Shown: in pieces, positions 42,469 to 51,034 of the stretch
Position numbering within the stretch: position 1 is the first letter of the stretch
How the letters are laid out: the number at the start of each line of letters is the position of its first letter
Assembly: GCF_026627445.1 (NCBI RefSeq)
Contig: NZ_JAPNLJ010000021.1
Span: forward strand, 1 to 64,000
Length of the DNA stretch: 64,000 bases
Reading direction: 5' to 3'
Source: Streptomyces sp. H27-H1
Lineage (GTDB): Bacteria; Actinomycetota; Actinomycetes; Streptomycetales; Streptomycetaceae
Position numbers and translations under genes: made by a program
The notes under the pieces: generated by a model
The model's database searches: none
Told to the model about the DNA's origin: nothing
Seen by the model: only the letters and a program-made list of their open reading frames with translations

Positions 42469-43923
42469 TCACCGGCTGTTGTCCGGGTCGTAGACGCTGA
42501 GGTCGCCGTAGGCAGACAGAACGCGAGCCAGGTCACCGGGTTTGTGCCGCAGGGTGGTGTCCAGGAAGGCGAGAGTGGTTGCTGCGACGACATGCGGGCC
42601 CTCGGTTCGGCCCAGGGAGCCGACGATCGAGGGCACAGGCGGCAGGTACAGGGGGCCGTCCATGAAGGTGAGGTGTGCGGCGCCGGGGATGGTGAGCCGG
42701 TAGCTCGCCGCGGTGCTGAGCTTCAGGGACTCGGTGAGGCGGGGTATGTAGTGCGGGTCGGTTCCGGGGGTGATGGCCTGGGTGAGCGCGAGTGTCGGCT
42801 GGTGGAGGGACGGGGAGGTGGGGCCGTGGGGGTAGCCGTCCAGATCGATGACGGCGTCGAACCGGTGGTCCTGCCGGGCTGCCTGCAGAGCGGCGGCGCC
42901 ACCCATGGAATGGCCGGTGACCGCGACCCGACTGGTGTCCAGACGTCCGGTCAGCGGGCCGGTCATCTCACCCCGGTCCAGATGGTCCAGCTGGGTGAGG
43001 ACGAAGCCGAGGTCGGCGGCCCGAACGGCCGTCCAGTCAACCGCCAGCCTCTCGTCCTTGTCCCGGTCTCCGGTGGAGGCGATCTCGGTATGGATCGTTC
43101 TGCCGTCGGCGAGGACGACGACGGCGGAGTCGTACGGGTGGTCGAGGGCGGCGACCACATAGCCGTGGCTGGCCAGTTCCTCCGCCCAGGCGGTGTTTTG
43201 GGTACGCACTCCGCCCGACCCGGGAGAGAACAGTACGACCGGGAACCGTTCGCCCCCGCCGGCCACCGGGGCGTTGAAGACCGAATGGGTGTGAGCACGC
43301 GGGACGCCGTCGACCAGGAAGCCAGGCAAGCCAACTTGGCGGGCGAGAGCATCGGAAACGGTACGAGCCTCGTGCTCCGTGCGTCCGAGGTACTGGGCCC
43401 GCTGCGCGCCTGCGGGGCTCTTCTGCGCGGGATACCAGAGCTGGACAACGACCGTGCGCCGGTCGTGCGGATCGGCGGTGAAGTTCTCAGGGCGGCGTGG
43501 GTCGGTCCACTGCTCCACGCGGGCGCCGACCGCGAAACGGCCGGACGGCTCGGGGAACACGGGTACAGGAAAGGCCCAGGCGGCCACCGGAGCCGTGGCA
43601 AGCAGGCCGACGCATGCCACTGACCCCGGCATCGCCAGCCACCATCGGGCCCGCCACGCCGGCCGGCCGGTACGGCGTCGCAGCAGGGGAGAGAGGGCGA
43701 ACGGCAACGCGACGGCAGCGCCTGCCAGTACCGGCAGCATCTGCCAGCGGATCCCCACCACACTCAGCACGATCGCGGACAGTACGAAGACCACCCCCGC
43801 CGCGATCGTGACGCGTGGGCGGACAGCAGGTGGAAGCCAGCGCGCCACCACCAGTGCGACGCCACCCAGCAAGGCAAAAAACTCCAGAGGGGACATGTAC
43901 AGCCCCGCGATGATCTCGGTCAC
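42469..43923 (-). CDS. Membrane-anchored alpha/beta hydrolase (PAF-acetylhydrolase-like)
   Basis: 484 residues from GTG 43923, preferred because GAGGA lies ~10 nt upstream; ATG 43896 is the alternative. The first ~130 residues hold three or four membrane helices. The catalytic domain carries VVVQLWYPA, FPVVLFSPGSGG (oxyanion region), YVVAALDHPYDSA, nucleophile elbow VAVTGHSMGGAAALQAA, an acid in VIDLDGY and the final His in IPGAAHLTFMD. This is the platelet-activating-factor acetylhydrolase/dienelactone-hydrolase type; the active site should face the outside. The substrate is not known. Three operator-like repeats lie upstream. Confidence 0.88.
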   Translation of the reverse strand: MTEIIAGLYMSPLEFFALLGGVALVVARWLPPAVRPRVTIAAGVVFVLSAIVLSVVGIRWQMLPVLAGAAVALPFALSPLLRRRTGRPAWRARWWLAMPGSVACVGLLATAPVAAWAFPVPVFPEPSGRFAVGARVEQWTDPRRPENFTADPHDRRTVVVQLWYPAQKSPAGAQRAQYLGRTEHEARTVSDALARQVGLPGFLVDGVPRAHTHSVFNAPVAGGGERFPVVLFSPGSGGVRTQNTAWAEELASHGYVVAALDHPYDSAVVVLADGRTIHTEIASTGDRDKDERLAVDWTAVRAADLGFVLTQLDHLDRGEMTGPLTGRLDTSRVAVTGHSMGGAAALQAARQDHRFDAVIDLDGYPHGPTSPSLHQPTLALTQAITPGTDPHYIPRLTESLKLSTAASYRLTIPGAAHLTFMDGPLYLPPVPSIVGSLGRTEGPHVVAATTLAFLDTTLRHKPGDLARVLSAYGDLSVYDPDNSR

Positions 43924-43980
43924 CCGGCCATCCTCGGGGCGGGGAACCCGATGCCACATCGGTTCCCGGTCGCGATCGCA

Positions 43981-44068
43981 TGCGACCGAAGTCGCAATCC
44001 GAGGCATGTCCCTTGTACGACCAGAGTCGCATCCAGGCGTCTTGCCCGTGCAACCGGAGTCGCAATCG
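43981..44068. promoter_or_regulatory. Three spaced palindromic repeats (GCGACCnnAGTCGC)
   Basis: Copies start at 43981, 44016 and 44049, 33-35 bp apart. The first, TGCGACCGAAGTCGCAATCC, is a perfect palindrome GCGAC-CGAA-GTCGC; the second (TACGACCAGAGTCGCATCCA) keeps a 4-bp stem; the third (TGCAACCGGAGTCGCAATCG) has one mismatch. A further GTCGC/GCGAC half-site pair overlaps the first copy. They lie 58-145 bp upstream of the hydrolase start, on one face of the helix given the ~3-turn spacing. Probably the operator array of a TetR-like or similar dimeric regulator. Confidence 0.65.
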
Positions 44069-44193
44069 AGCACGCGAGGTGAAGACCGCTTTGTCACCGC
44101 GAAAGGTAGCGGGGCTCCTCCTGCGGTCGTACCTGGTGCTGCTCCGCGTTAGTTCGTGGAGGGGTGTCCACATGTGGTTGTGCCCGGCGCGAT

Positions 44194-44218
44194 CTAGACG
44201 AGTCATTCCGATGTGATC
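44194..44218 (+). repeat. Left 25-bp terminal inverted repeat of the IS982-type unit
   Basis: Exact reverse complement of 45608-45632. It directly follows the stop codon side of the left transposase. Confidence 0.8.
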
Positions 44219-44858
44219 AGTGGTCGTAGGCGATCAAGGACCGAGTGATGGGCTGACCTGTCTTGTGGTTGTGCCAGATCGCGGCGGCCGTCGCGAAGAT
44301 GCGCTGGGCCACTCGGACGGCTGGGCCTTCGGAGGTCCGCCCTCCATGTCGTTCCAGGTCGAGCCGGCCCTTGAGGGTGTCGTCGACCGACTCGGTCAGC
44401 TGCCGCACCGACTTCAGGAGACTCTCATCCTTGCGCTTTTTCTCGCGCTTGAACGACGGCCTCAGCAACTCGGCACCCCGCAAGGCCGGGTCGGCCTCGA
44501 ACTCCTTGGAGGCGAAGCCTTTGTCCGAGATCATCAGCAATCCAGTGGTGTCGAACCAGAAGCCCGTATCGACGGCCAGCACCCGTATCACCTTCTTGAC
44601 CAGCGGCAGAGCGGCCCTCAGCCGCTTGTTCCAGCCCGGCTGCTTTGGCACGTACGGGAACAGCGCACCCAGGCGGGAGTCCACGAACCGAAGCCACCGC
44701 GACTCCGAGGTGAAACCGGGCATCGCTTGAGCAACGGCAAGCGTGACCAGCTCGGAGTCCGTCGACCGTGGTGGGCGGCCCAGCCGTCGGGTTCCTCCGA
44801 TCTCGTCGTCCATCTTCACGTAAAGCGCTGCCAACAGGGCGTCCAGGTTGTTCGTCAC
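44217..44858 (-). pseudogene. IS982-family transposase with internal deletion
   Basis: 213 residues against ~290 for the family. The N-terminus MTNNLDALLAALYVKMDDEI and ESRWLRFVDSRLGALFPYVP is normal, as is the C-terminus ELLRPSFKREKKRKDESLLK, SVRQLTESVDDTLKGRLDLE and IWHNHKTGQPITRSLIAYDH. In the middle, AADTDLWWDN-type sequence jumps from VLAVDTGFWFDTTG straight to LLMISDKGFASKEFEADPAL, removing about 75-80 residues including a catalytic acidic residue. The frame is kept. GTG 44858 is the start. Probably inactive. Confidence 0.8.
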
Positions 44859-44980
44859 ACAACGATCTCGGACGCCCTGCCTGCGTTCCCGGACACACCG
44901 TCAGCATTCTGATCACCTCGACGAGAGCGATGCCCCCAAGTCGAGCCGACTGCGTTAAGCACCCGTGACAGGGTGGACGA

Positions 44981-45592
44981 ATGACGACGAACCGCGAGCA
45001 CTCATCCGGTCTCCACCCCAAACCGTGGTCGGACACCGCCCCGGCCCACGGAGATCTCATTGCGGCGAAGGCGCTCGTCTACGACCCCTGCGGGTTCACC
45101 TGCTCGCAGCCAGTGCCCGAAGCCGAGGGTGCCGCTTACGCCGCCCATGAATTCACCCTTGACGGCCTCTCCATCCGGTTCCGCGCAGCCAAGACGACCC
45201 CCACCAAGGTCGGCCAATTCGTCACCGTCTGGAAGAGGTCCCCGGCCGGGCCCATCCAGCCCTTCGACGCCACCGACCCCGTCGACCTCTTTGTCATCAG
45301 TACCCGCGACCATCACCACCTCGGCCAGTTCGTCTTTCCCATGGACGCGCTCCGCCAACACGGTGTCGTGTCAGCAAACGGCTCCGGTGGGAAACGAGCC
45401 TTCCGCGTCTACCCGCCCTGGGTGACCACCACCAACCGTCAGGCCGGCAGTGCGCAGGCGTGGCAGCTGGACTTCTTCCTGCACTTGCACCAGGACGGGC
45501 CTATCGACCTGGCCTGCGCCCAAGAGCTCTACCACCCGCAGGACGGCGCTGGCACAACGACAAGACCGGCCGGCCCCTCACGCGATCGCTGA
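44981..45592 (+). CDS. MepB-domain protein
   Basis: 203 residues from ATG 44981. The MepB fold runs from about residue 45 to 185: HEFTLDGLSIRFRAAKTTPT, KVGQFVTVWKRSPAGPIQPF, DATDPVDLFVISTRDHHHLG, GKRAFRVYPPWVTTTNRQAG, QAWQLDFFLHL. MepB is named from a Staphylococcus aureus operon with the multidrug efflux pump MepA; its biochemical role is not established. After CAQELYHP the last ~15 residues come from adjoining IS982-type sequence, so the natural C-terminus was replaced, but the domain looks complete. It lies between two inverted IS ends and may have been brought in as cargo. Confidence 0.8.
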   Translation: MTTNREHSSGLHPKPWSDTAPAHGDLIAAKALVYDPCGFTCSQPVPEAEGAAYAAHEFTLDGLSIRFRAAKTTPTKVGQFVTVWKRSPAGPIQPFDATDPVDLFVISTRDHHHLGQFVFPMDALRQHGVVSANGSGGKRAFRVYPPWVTTTNRQAGSAQAWQLDFFLHLHQDGPIDLACAQELYHPQDGAGTTTRPAGPSRDR

Positions 45593-45632
45593 TCACCTAC
45601 GACCACCGATCACATCGGAATGACTCGTCTAG
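45540..45632 (+). pseudogene. Right-hand IS982-type 3' end remnant
   Basis: In one frame WHNDKTGRPLTRSLITYDH copies the last residues of the left transposase (WHNHKTGQPITRSLIAYDH) with four differences, then the 25-bp terminal repeat follows. Only the final ~20 codons of this second IS copy remain. The sequence differences show it is a diverged copy, not a recent duplication. Confidence 0.8.
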
Positions 45633-45826
45633 CCCGGCTGGCCGAGACGATGCCGACCCCGGCCGAGCGTGCCGGGCGTGCCGAGTGGGCGCAGGCCGCA
45701 CTGCGGGCCTGGAACGGATACGCGCCCACCGCGGCCGGGCAGAGCGAGCTCGACGATGAACTGGACGCGCGGTGGATCGGCGGAAGGCCGGCCCGTTGCC
45801 CGGCCGGGGCTCTGGTCACGGCGTGA
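45633..45826 (+). CDS. Unidentified gene fragment cut by the IS
   Basis: Directly after the IS end the frame ARLAETMPTPAERAGRAEWA, QAALRAWNGYAPTAAGQSEL, DDELDARWIGGRPARCPAG has strong GC3 bias and stops at 45826. It looks like the tail of a gene whose 5' part was lost to the IS insertion. No family recognised. The ATG inside the IS terminal repeat (45620) is in frame and could serve as a start. Confidence 0.3.
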
Positions 45827-45969
45827 GGTCCAGGGCTTCGACGAGCGCGCAGGCCGGGGCGTAGAGGGACCAGCCGGGCTCGGCTGCCCTCGAGGTACAT
45901 CGGCCCCAACCAGAGCCTGGTCCGTGGCGGCCGACGAGAAGGCGTACGCCTAACGGGGGGTGGGGAAGA

Positions 45970-46452
45970 TTATCCTTCCAACCGGAGCACCAGCTCGTCG
46001 ATCTCCGCTCCCCGCGCGTTCGCGAAGCCCCGGTCCTCGCCGACGACCTTGAAGCCGCACTTCTCCAGGACCCGCACCGATCCGGTATTGTCCGCGGCCG
46101 CGCGGGCGAGCAGGGGGCGTTCGGGGACCTCGGCGAGCAGCCCCCGCAGCGCTGCGGTCGCGATGCCCCGTCCCCAGTAGTAGCGATCGATGAAGTACGT
46201 GACCTCCCGCTCGCCCGGCTCGCCGTACACGGCCGCGTGTCCGACCACGTCGCCGTCCGCGAGCACGGTGCGGGTGACGACATCGGGCGAGGCGAGGATG
46301 CGCTTCCAGTGCGCGTCGAAGTTGGGCCGGTCCGTCGGGTCCTCGGAGGTGAAGGCGGCCATCTGATTCGACTCGGGGTCGCTCATGTGCCGGAAGAACA
46401 CAGGCAGATCGCTGGGGTGCACGGGACGCAGGAAGACATCTGTGGAAGCCAT
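45970..46452 (-). CDS. GNAT-family N-acetyltransferase
   Basis: 160 residues from ATG 46452 (MASTDVFLRPVHPSDLPVFF). Core motifs: VVGHAAVYGEPGEREVTYFI (strands 3-4), the acetyl-CoA loop YYWGRGIATAALRGLLAEV, and DNTGSVRVLEKCGFKVVGED (motif B). It matches the RimJ/RimL-like Acetyltransf_3/8 branch that acetylates N-termini or small amines. Single gene, with no operon partner. The substrate is unknown. Confidence 0.9.
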   Translation of the reverse strand: MASTDVFLRPVHPSDLPVFFRHMSDPESNQMAAFTSEDPTDRPNFDAHWKRILASPDVVTRTVLADGDVVGHAAVYGEPGEREVTYFIDRYYWGRGIATAALRGLLAEVPERPLLARAAADNTGSVRVLEKCGFKVVGEDRGFANARGAEIDELVLRLEG

Positions 46453-46723
46453 AGGCCCGACCCTAACGACCTTGGGGGAAAGACGGGAGTGACTAGTTTT
46501 CGGGCGCCGATTCCTACACCGCGCGAGTGTTGTCTGCACCCCGGAGGCGGACGGTGTCGGCGGCATCTGCCCCTTGTGAATCCGTACGGCCGGTTCGAGC
46601 TGGACATGAACGGCCGCCTCAGTCTGGACCTGTCCGTCCGGGCGACGGTCCCGGCCCGCGCACTCCGCAGAGGGAGGCAGCAAGCGCCACGGTTCCGGCC
46701 CTGGCCGAAGCCATGGCGCTTGT

Positions 46724-47386
46724 TCAGCCGGGCAGCGTGACGAGCCCCATCTCATAGGCGGTGATCACGAGCTGGACCCGGTCCCGGGCGCCCAGTTTGG
46801 TGAGCAGGCGTGACACGTGAGACTTGGCGGTGGCCACCGTGATGAAGAGGTCCTGCGCGATCTCGGTGTTCGTCCGGCCGCGCCCGATGAGAGTCAGGAC
46901 TTCCCGTTCCCGCTCGGTGATGCCCGCGACCGGCCGCGGGGAGCGCTGCGGGGGGCACCCGACGAAGTCGGCGATCAGCCGGCGGGTAACCCCCGGCGCG
47001 ATCAGCGCATCGCCGCCGGCGACCACGCGGATCGCCGCGAGGATGTCGTTCAGCGCCATGTCCTTGACCACGAAGCCGCTCGCACCGGCCCGCAGCGCGC
47101 CGTAGACGTAGTCGTCCTCGTCGAACGTGGTCAGGACGAGGACGCGCGTCGCGGTCGGGCCGGCGGTGATCAGGCGAGTGGCCTCGATCCCGTCCATGCC
47201 GGGCATCCGGATGTCCATCACCACGACGTCGGGGCCGATGTCCCTGACCAGTTGGACCGCCTCGGCGCCGGTTGCGGCTTCGCCGACGACCTCCAGGTCG
47301 GGGTGATCGGCCATGACCAGGCGCAGGCCGGACCGCACCAGTGGCTGGTCGTCGGCGAGTACGACGCGTACAGGACCGGCGGTCAT
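46724..47386 (-). CDS. NarL/LuxR-family response regulator
   Basis: 220 residues from ATG 47386, which overlaps the kinase stop (ATGA). Receiver: ADDQ acidic pair, phospho-acceptor Asp58 in VVMDIRMPGMDG, VLTTFD, FVVKD. The LuxR domain at ~150-215 has ITEREREVLTLIGRGRTNTE and SHVSRLLTKLGARDRVQLVI. The output genes are probably the divergent ABC-2 exporter beginning at 48769, a common arrangement in Streptomyces. Confidence 0.93.
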   Translation of the reverse strand: MTAGPVRVVLADDQPLVRSGLRLVMADHPDLEVVGEAATGAEAVQLVRDIGPDVVVMDIRMPGMDGIEATRLITAGPTATRVLVLTTFDEDDYVYGALRAGASGFVVKDMALNDILAAIRVVAGGDALIAPGVTRRLIADFVGCPPQRSPRPVAGITEREREVLTLIGRGRTNTEIAQDLFITVATAKSHVSRLLTKLGARDRVQLVITAYEMGLVTLPG

Positions 47387-48561
47387 CGGGCCTCCACCGG
47401 AACTCTGACGGGGTCGGGCAGCGGCAGCCGGGCCCTCACCCGGAAACCCCCCTCTGGGCGCGGCCCGGCGCTGAGGTCGCCGTACAGCAGGGCAACCCGC
47501 TCCTGCATGCCCACGAGGCCGAAGCCGTGGCCCGAGCCGTTCTCGGTGGCACCGCGCCCGTCGTCGACGACCTCCACGCACAGCTCCTCGTCCCCGTATT
47601 CGATGAGCACCTGGCAGCGTCCGGTGCCCGCGTGGCGGATCACGTTGGTCAGCGCCTCCTGAACGATACGGAACGCGGACAGGTCGATGTCGGCCGGCAA
47701 GGGGCGCTCTTCCCCGGTGCGGCGCACATCCACATGTACCCCTGCGTCTGCCGTCGCCGCCGCCAGCCGCTCGATGTCCGCCAGACCCGGCGAGGGCGTG
47801 AGGGCTGCCGGCCCCCGCGCGGTCGCCGCACCTGGGTCTGCCTGACGCAGTGCCACCAAGGTGCGCCGAAGGCCCGACAGGGTCTGCCTACTGGTGGCCT
47901 CGATGGCCCGCAGTGCCTCACCGGCCTCCACGGGCCGGGTCCGGATGACTTGGCTCGCGGCCCCGGCCTGGATGGCGATGATGCCGATGCTGTGCGCGAC
48001 CATGTCGTGCAACTCCCGTGCGATCCGTAGCCGTTCGGCGATCACGGCCTCGGACACCTCTTGTGAGCGCAGCGCCACCGCGTGCTCGCGGCGCTCGCGG
48101 CTCAGCAGTCCGACCATGCAGGCCGCGGCCATCGCCAGGAGGGCGATCAGGAGGTTGACGGTCACGTTGTCCCCGTGCGAGTAGCCACCGATGACCAGAA
48201 GCTGGACGAGGAGGGATCCGGCCCCAGCGACGGTTGAAGCGCGCCGCGCGCAGGTGGCGACGATGTAGCCCAGGACCACGTCCACGGCCAGATACGACAA
48301 GAACTGGCCCTGGTACGAAGCCGACAGGTTCGCATGGGCGGAGCTGGGGACACCCACCACCACGGCGGTGGACCCGAAGAGCGCTAGGGACAGGGCCAGG
48401 AGCGGCGAGCTTCGCAGCACACCGACGAGCAGACTCGCGGCAAGCAATGTCCCGATACCGTGGACCGTGCCCGAAGCCCGCGGCGCACCTCCTATGAGCA
48501 GACCCACCGCGAGGAGATATACGGCGCCTCCGACCCAGGCCATGATCTTCGTTCTCGTCAT
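47383..48561 (-). CDS. Sensor histidine kinase (HisKA_3)
   Basis: 392 residues. Four or five membrane helices with short loops fill residues ~8-155. The phospho-acceptor box is RIARELHDMVAHSIGIIAIQ, with His185. HATPase: NVIRHAG (N box), VEVVDDGRGA, GLVGMQERV (G box). The short extracellular loops suggest intramembrane sensing. It is the first gene of the minus-strand pair with the response regulator. The gap of 207 bp to the divergent ABC genes holds both promoters. Confidence 0.92.
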   Translation of the reverse strand: MTRTKIMAWVGGAVYLLAVGLLIGGAPRASGTVHGIGTLLAASLLVGVLRSSPLLALSLALFGSTAVVVGVPSSAHANLSASYQGQFLSYLAVDVVLGYIVATCARRASTVAGAGSLLVQLLVIGGYSHGDNVTVNLLIALLAMAAACMVGLLSRERREHAVALRSQEVSEAVIAERLRIARELHDMVAHSIGIIAIQAGAASQVIRTRPVEAGEALRAIEATSRQTLSGLRRTLVALRQADPGAATARGPAALTPSPGLADIERLAAATADAGVHVDVRRTGEERPLPADIDLSAFRIVQEALTNVIRHAGTGRCQVLIEYGDEELCVEVVDDGRGATENGSGHGFGLVGMQERVALLYGDLSAGPRPEGGFRVRARLPLPDPVRVPVEAR

Positions 48562-48768
48562 CAGTGGTGCGACCTCTCAAGCGAGAGACCGCGCTGTGCG
48601 AGGCGCGCGTGCAACGGGGTGCTCGGTATGACGTCCATCCCGCGAGGCTATCCAGCCACCGCCCCTGCGGGATCCGCCCGCGGACGTACGCCCACAGGCG
48701 AACGCGGTCGCACGATTGCCACCCGAGGCCCCATGACCGGGCGGGTCCCTCCCGGCAGGGTTGTCCCT

Positions 48769-49689
48769 GTGATCGAAGTCAACGAACTCACCAAGCGCTA
48801 CGGTGGCAAGACCGCCGTCGACCAGTTGTCCTTCGCCGTGCGACCGGGCCAGGTCACCGGATTCCTCGGCCCCAACGGAGCAGGCAAGACCACCACCCTG
48901 CGAATGATCCTCGGCCTGGACGCGCCCACCGGCGGTGCCGCCACCGTCAGCGGCGTCCCCTTCCGCAGCCACCCGCGCGGACTGCGGCACGTCGGCGCCC
49001 TCCTCGACGCGGGCCAGGTCCACGGCGGACGCACCGCCGCGGCCCACTTGTCCGCCCTGGCCCATAGCAACGGGATCTCCCCGCGCAGGGTGGACGAGGT
49101 GCTGCGCGAGGTGGGCCTGGCCGAGGCCGCGCCCCGCCGCATCGGCGGCTTCTCGCTCGGCATGAAGCAGCGGCTCGGGATCGCCACCGCGCTGCTCGGC
49201 GACCCGCCGGTGCTGATGTTCGACGAGCCGGTCAACGGCATGGACCCCGAAGGTGTGCTCTGGATGCGCCGCCTCTTCCGGCGCCTCGCGGCCGAGGGCC
49301 GTACGGTCTTTCTCTCCAGCCACCTCATGTCGGAGATGGAAAACACCGCCGACCAGCTCGTCGTCATCGGCCGGGGCCGGCTCATCGCCGCCGAGTCGGT
49401 AGGGGACTTCGCGGCACGCAGCACCCGCCTCGGCGTCGTGGTGGGCACGCGGCAGGCCACCGAGCTGACGGCGGTACTGACCGCCGCGGGGGCGTCGGTT
49501 GAGCCGGAGGGCTCGGCGGGCTCCGGGAAACTCGCCGTGACCGGGCTGCCGGCGGACCGGATCGCAGCGCTCGCCTTCGAAAACCGGATCCTGCTGAACG
49601 AGCTGACCACCCGAACCGCCTCACTGGAGGAGGCCTTCATGGAACTCACCGCCGACAGCGTCGAATACCAGGCAGGACAACCCCGATGA
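48769..49689 (+). CDS. ABC-2 exporter ATP-binding protein (DrrA/CcmA type)
   Basis: 306 residues from GTG 48769 (VIEVNELTKRYGGKTAVDQL); the open frame upstream has no family similarity. Walker A GPNGAGKTT, signature FSLGMKQRLGIATAL, Walker B VLMFDEPVNGMDPEG, switch His in SSHLMSE. The C-terminal ~80 residues are the extra domain of drug-exporter ATPases. It is coupled by ATGA to the permease and divergent from the two-component system. Confidence 0.92.
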   Translation: MIEVNELTKRYGGKTAVDQLSFAVRPGQVTGFLGPNGAGKTTTLRMILGLDAPTGGAATVSGVPFRSHPRGLRHVGALLDAGQVHGGRTAAAHLSALAHSNGISPRRVDEVLREVGLAEAAPRRIGGFSLGMKQRLGIATALLGDPPVLMFDEPVNGMDPEGVLWMRRLFRRLAAEGRTVFLSSHLMSEMENTADQLVVIGRGRLIAAESVGDFAARSTRLGVVVGTRQATELTAVLTAAGASVEPEGSAGSGKLAVTGLPADRIAALAFENRILLNELTTRTASLEEAFMELTADSVEYQAGQPR

Positions 49690-50540
49690 CCACACTCTCC
49701 TCGGCCACCCCGACCATCTCGGCCGTGACTGCCGCCGAGCCGCCCGCCCGATTCCGCAACCTGCTCGTTTCCGAATGGATCAAAATACGGTCCCTGCGCT
49801 CCACCCCGTGGACCCTCGCACTCACCACTCTGTTCGTCATCGGGTCCGCCGCTGTAGCGGCACTGGCGGAAATCAACAACCTCCGGACGATGAGCGCGGC
49901 GGCGAGGGCCGACCAGGGATTCCATGTGTTCGACGCGTTCCCCCCGCCCGGATACATGACACTGATGCTCGTCGCCGGCAGCGTCGGCGCCCTCACCGTC
50001 GTGAGCGAGTACAGCAGCGGCCTGATTCGCACCACCACCGTGGCCGTCCCCGCCCGTGGCGCGGTGGTGCTGGCCAAGGCGGTCGTCACAGCCGCACTCT
50101 GGACCGCAGTCGGCACGGTCATCTCCACCGGTTGCTTCCTGGTCTCCCAAGCCCTCCTGAACAGGCAGCAGGCCGGGGTTCCGCTCACCCATCCCGGAGT
50201 GCTCCGGGCGCTGGTGGCGTCCGCCCTGCTGGCCCCGGTCTGCGCACTGATCGGCCTCGGCTTCGGGGCTCTGATCAGGCACAGCGCCACTACTATGGTC
50301 ACCAGCGCCTTTACCCTGGTGATGCTGCCGCCGGTCTTCTCGCAGAGCGCACATTGGTCCGCCGCCATGAGCCATGCGATGCCAGTCACGGCCTGGAAGC
50401 GTCTCGTCCAGAACTGGGCACCGGATCCCCATTCGCTCGCCTACAGCGCCACCGTCCCCGGCTCCTGGGCCGTGTACGCGCTCTGGCCGCTGATCGCGGT
50501 CGTACTCGCTGTGGTCGTCGTGCGGCACCGCGACGTGTGA
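49686..50540 (+). CDS. ABC-2 type permease
   Basis: 284 residues with six membrane helices. The N-terminal amphipathic stretch NLLVSEWIKIRSLRSTPWTL is typical of ABC-2 permeases from actinobacteria. Then come GYMTLMLVAGSVGALTVVSE and YSSGLIRTTTVAVPARGAVV, the latter being the conserved EYxxGxIRxTLxxxPxR loop. With the ATPase it should form a homodimeric-type exporter for a lipid-like or antibiotic molecule. Regulated most likely by the adjacent two-component system. Confidence 0.9.
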   Translation: MTTLSSATPTISAVTAAEPPARFRNLLVSEWIKIRSLRSTPWTLALTTLFVIGSAAVAALAEINNLRTMSAAARADQGFHVFDAFPPPGYMTLMLVAGSVGALTVVSEYSSGLIRTTTVAVPARGAVVLAKAVVTAALWTAVGTVISTGCFLVSQALLNRQQAGVPLTHPGVLRALVASALLAPVCALIGLGFGALIRHSATTMVTSAFTLVMLPPVFSQSAHWSAAMSHAMPVTAWKRLVQNWAPDPHSLAYSATVPGSWAVYALWPLIAVVLAVVVVRHRDV

Positions 50541-51034
50541 ACGTTCCTCCGAGACGGGCATATCGCGCCCCGGAGGAACGGGGGGCCGAGTAGGAACGGA
50601 CCAGGAAACCGGTGTTGCTGTCAGAAGCTTCGACAGGCCCTGACGGGCGGTCAGCTCAGCGCGCTCGGTCTGGTCCTGAACGCAGCCGCTGCGGGCCTGG
50701 CTGCCTGAGGAGCGGGAGCACGATGGCCTGGACGAGGACGTCGCCCAACGTCTGTTTGAGAGGGCTTCGACGAAGGCTTGCCGCCCGTGTCCCTCACCGC
50801 CCCGAGCGGCCGTCCCTGAGATCCTCGCCTTCCAGCTGGCGTCCCTGATCGACGGAGCCGCGACCCTCGGCGCCCTGGAGTCGTCCGGGTAAGTCGAGCG
50901 AGCGCTGACGGCCGCCGTACAGGCCGCCGCCCGAACGTTGATCGAGGCCTCCTTTCGTTATCCGTTCCCGCCGACCGACCCACGCCCTAGACTGCGACCG
51001 CTCCGAAACCTGGCGATCATCGGGAGGGCACAGG
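50541..51034. other. 494-bp gap with two weak coding remnants
   Basis: At ~50612-50700 the frame LRQALTGGQLSALGLVLNAA resembles the region near the C-terminus of Tn3-type transposases (QLGALGLVLN). At ~50805-50960 the frame AVPEILAFQLASLIDGAATL, then VERALTAAVQAAARTLIEA, resembles the end of a TetR regulator, with an in-frame TAA between. Both are too short and broken to call as genes. The end of the gap holds the GGGAGG site of the cyclophilin gene. Confidence 0.3.

Larger units (their letters stand above)
44194..45632. mobile_element. Composite-like unit: inverted IS982-type 3' ends around a mepB gene
   Basis: A 25-bp perfect inverted repeat bounds the unit: 44194-44218 starts CTAGACGAGTCATTCC and 45608-45632 is its exact reverse complement. 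Inside each end lies the 3' end of an IS982-type transposase, long on the left, about 60 bp on the right. Between them is a MepB gene. No target-site duplication is obvious in the flanks. The unit probably arose by deletion inside two facing IS copies; mobility is unlikely now because the left transposase is internally deleted. Confidence 0.6.

Noticed and set aside
43981..44068. CRISPR array
   Set aside because: Only three imperfect repeats of ~20 nt with ~14-nt spacers and internal symmetry; fits operators, and no cas genes are nearby.
50541..51034. Tn3 transposase and TetR genes
   Set aside because: Short matches with in-frame stops; kept only as weak remnants in the gap description.
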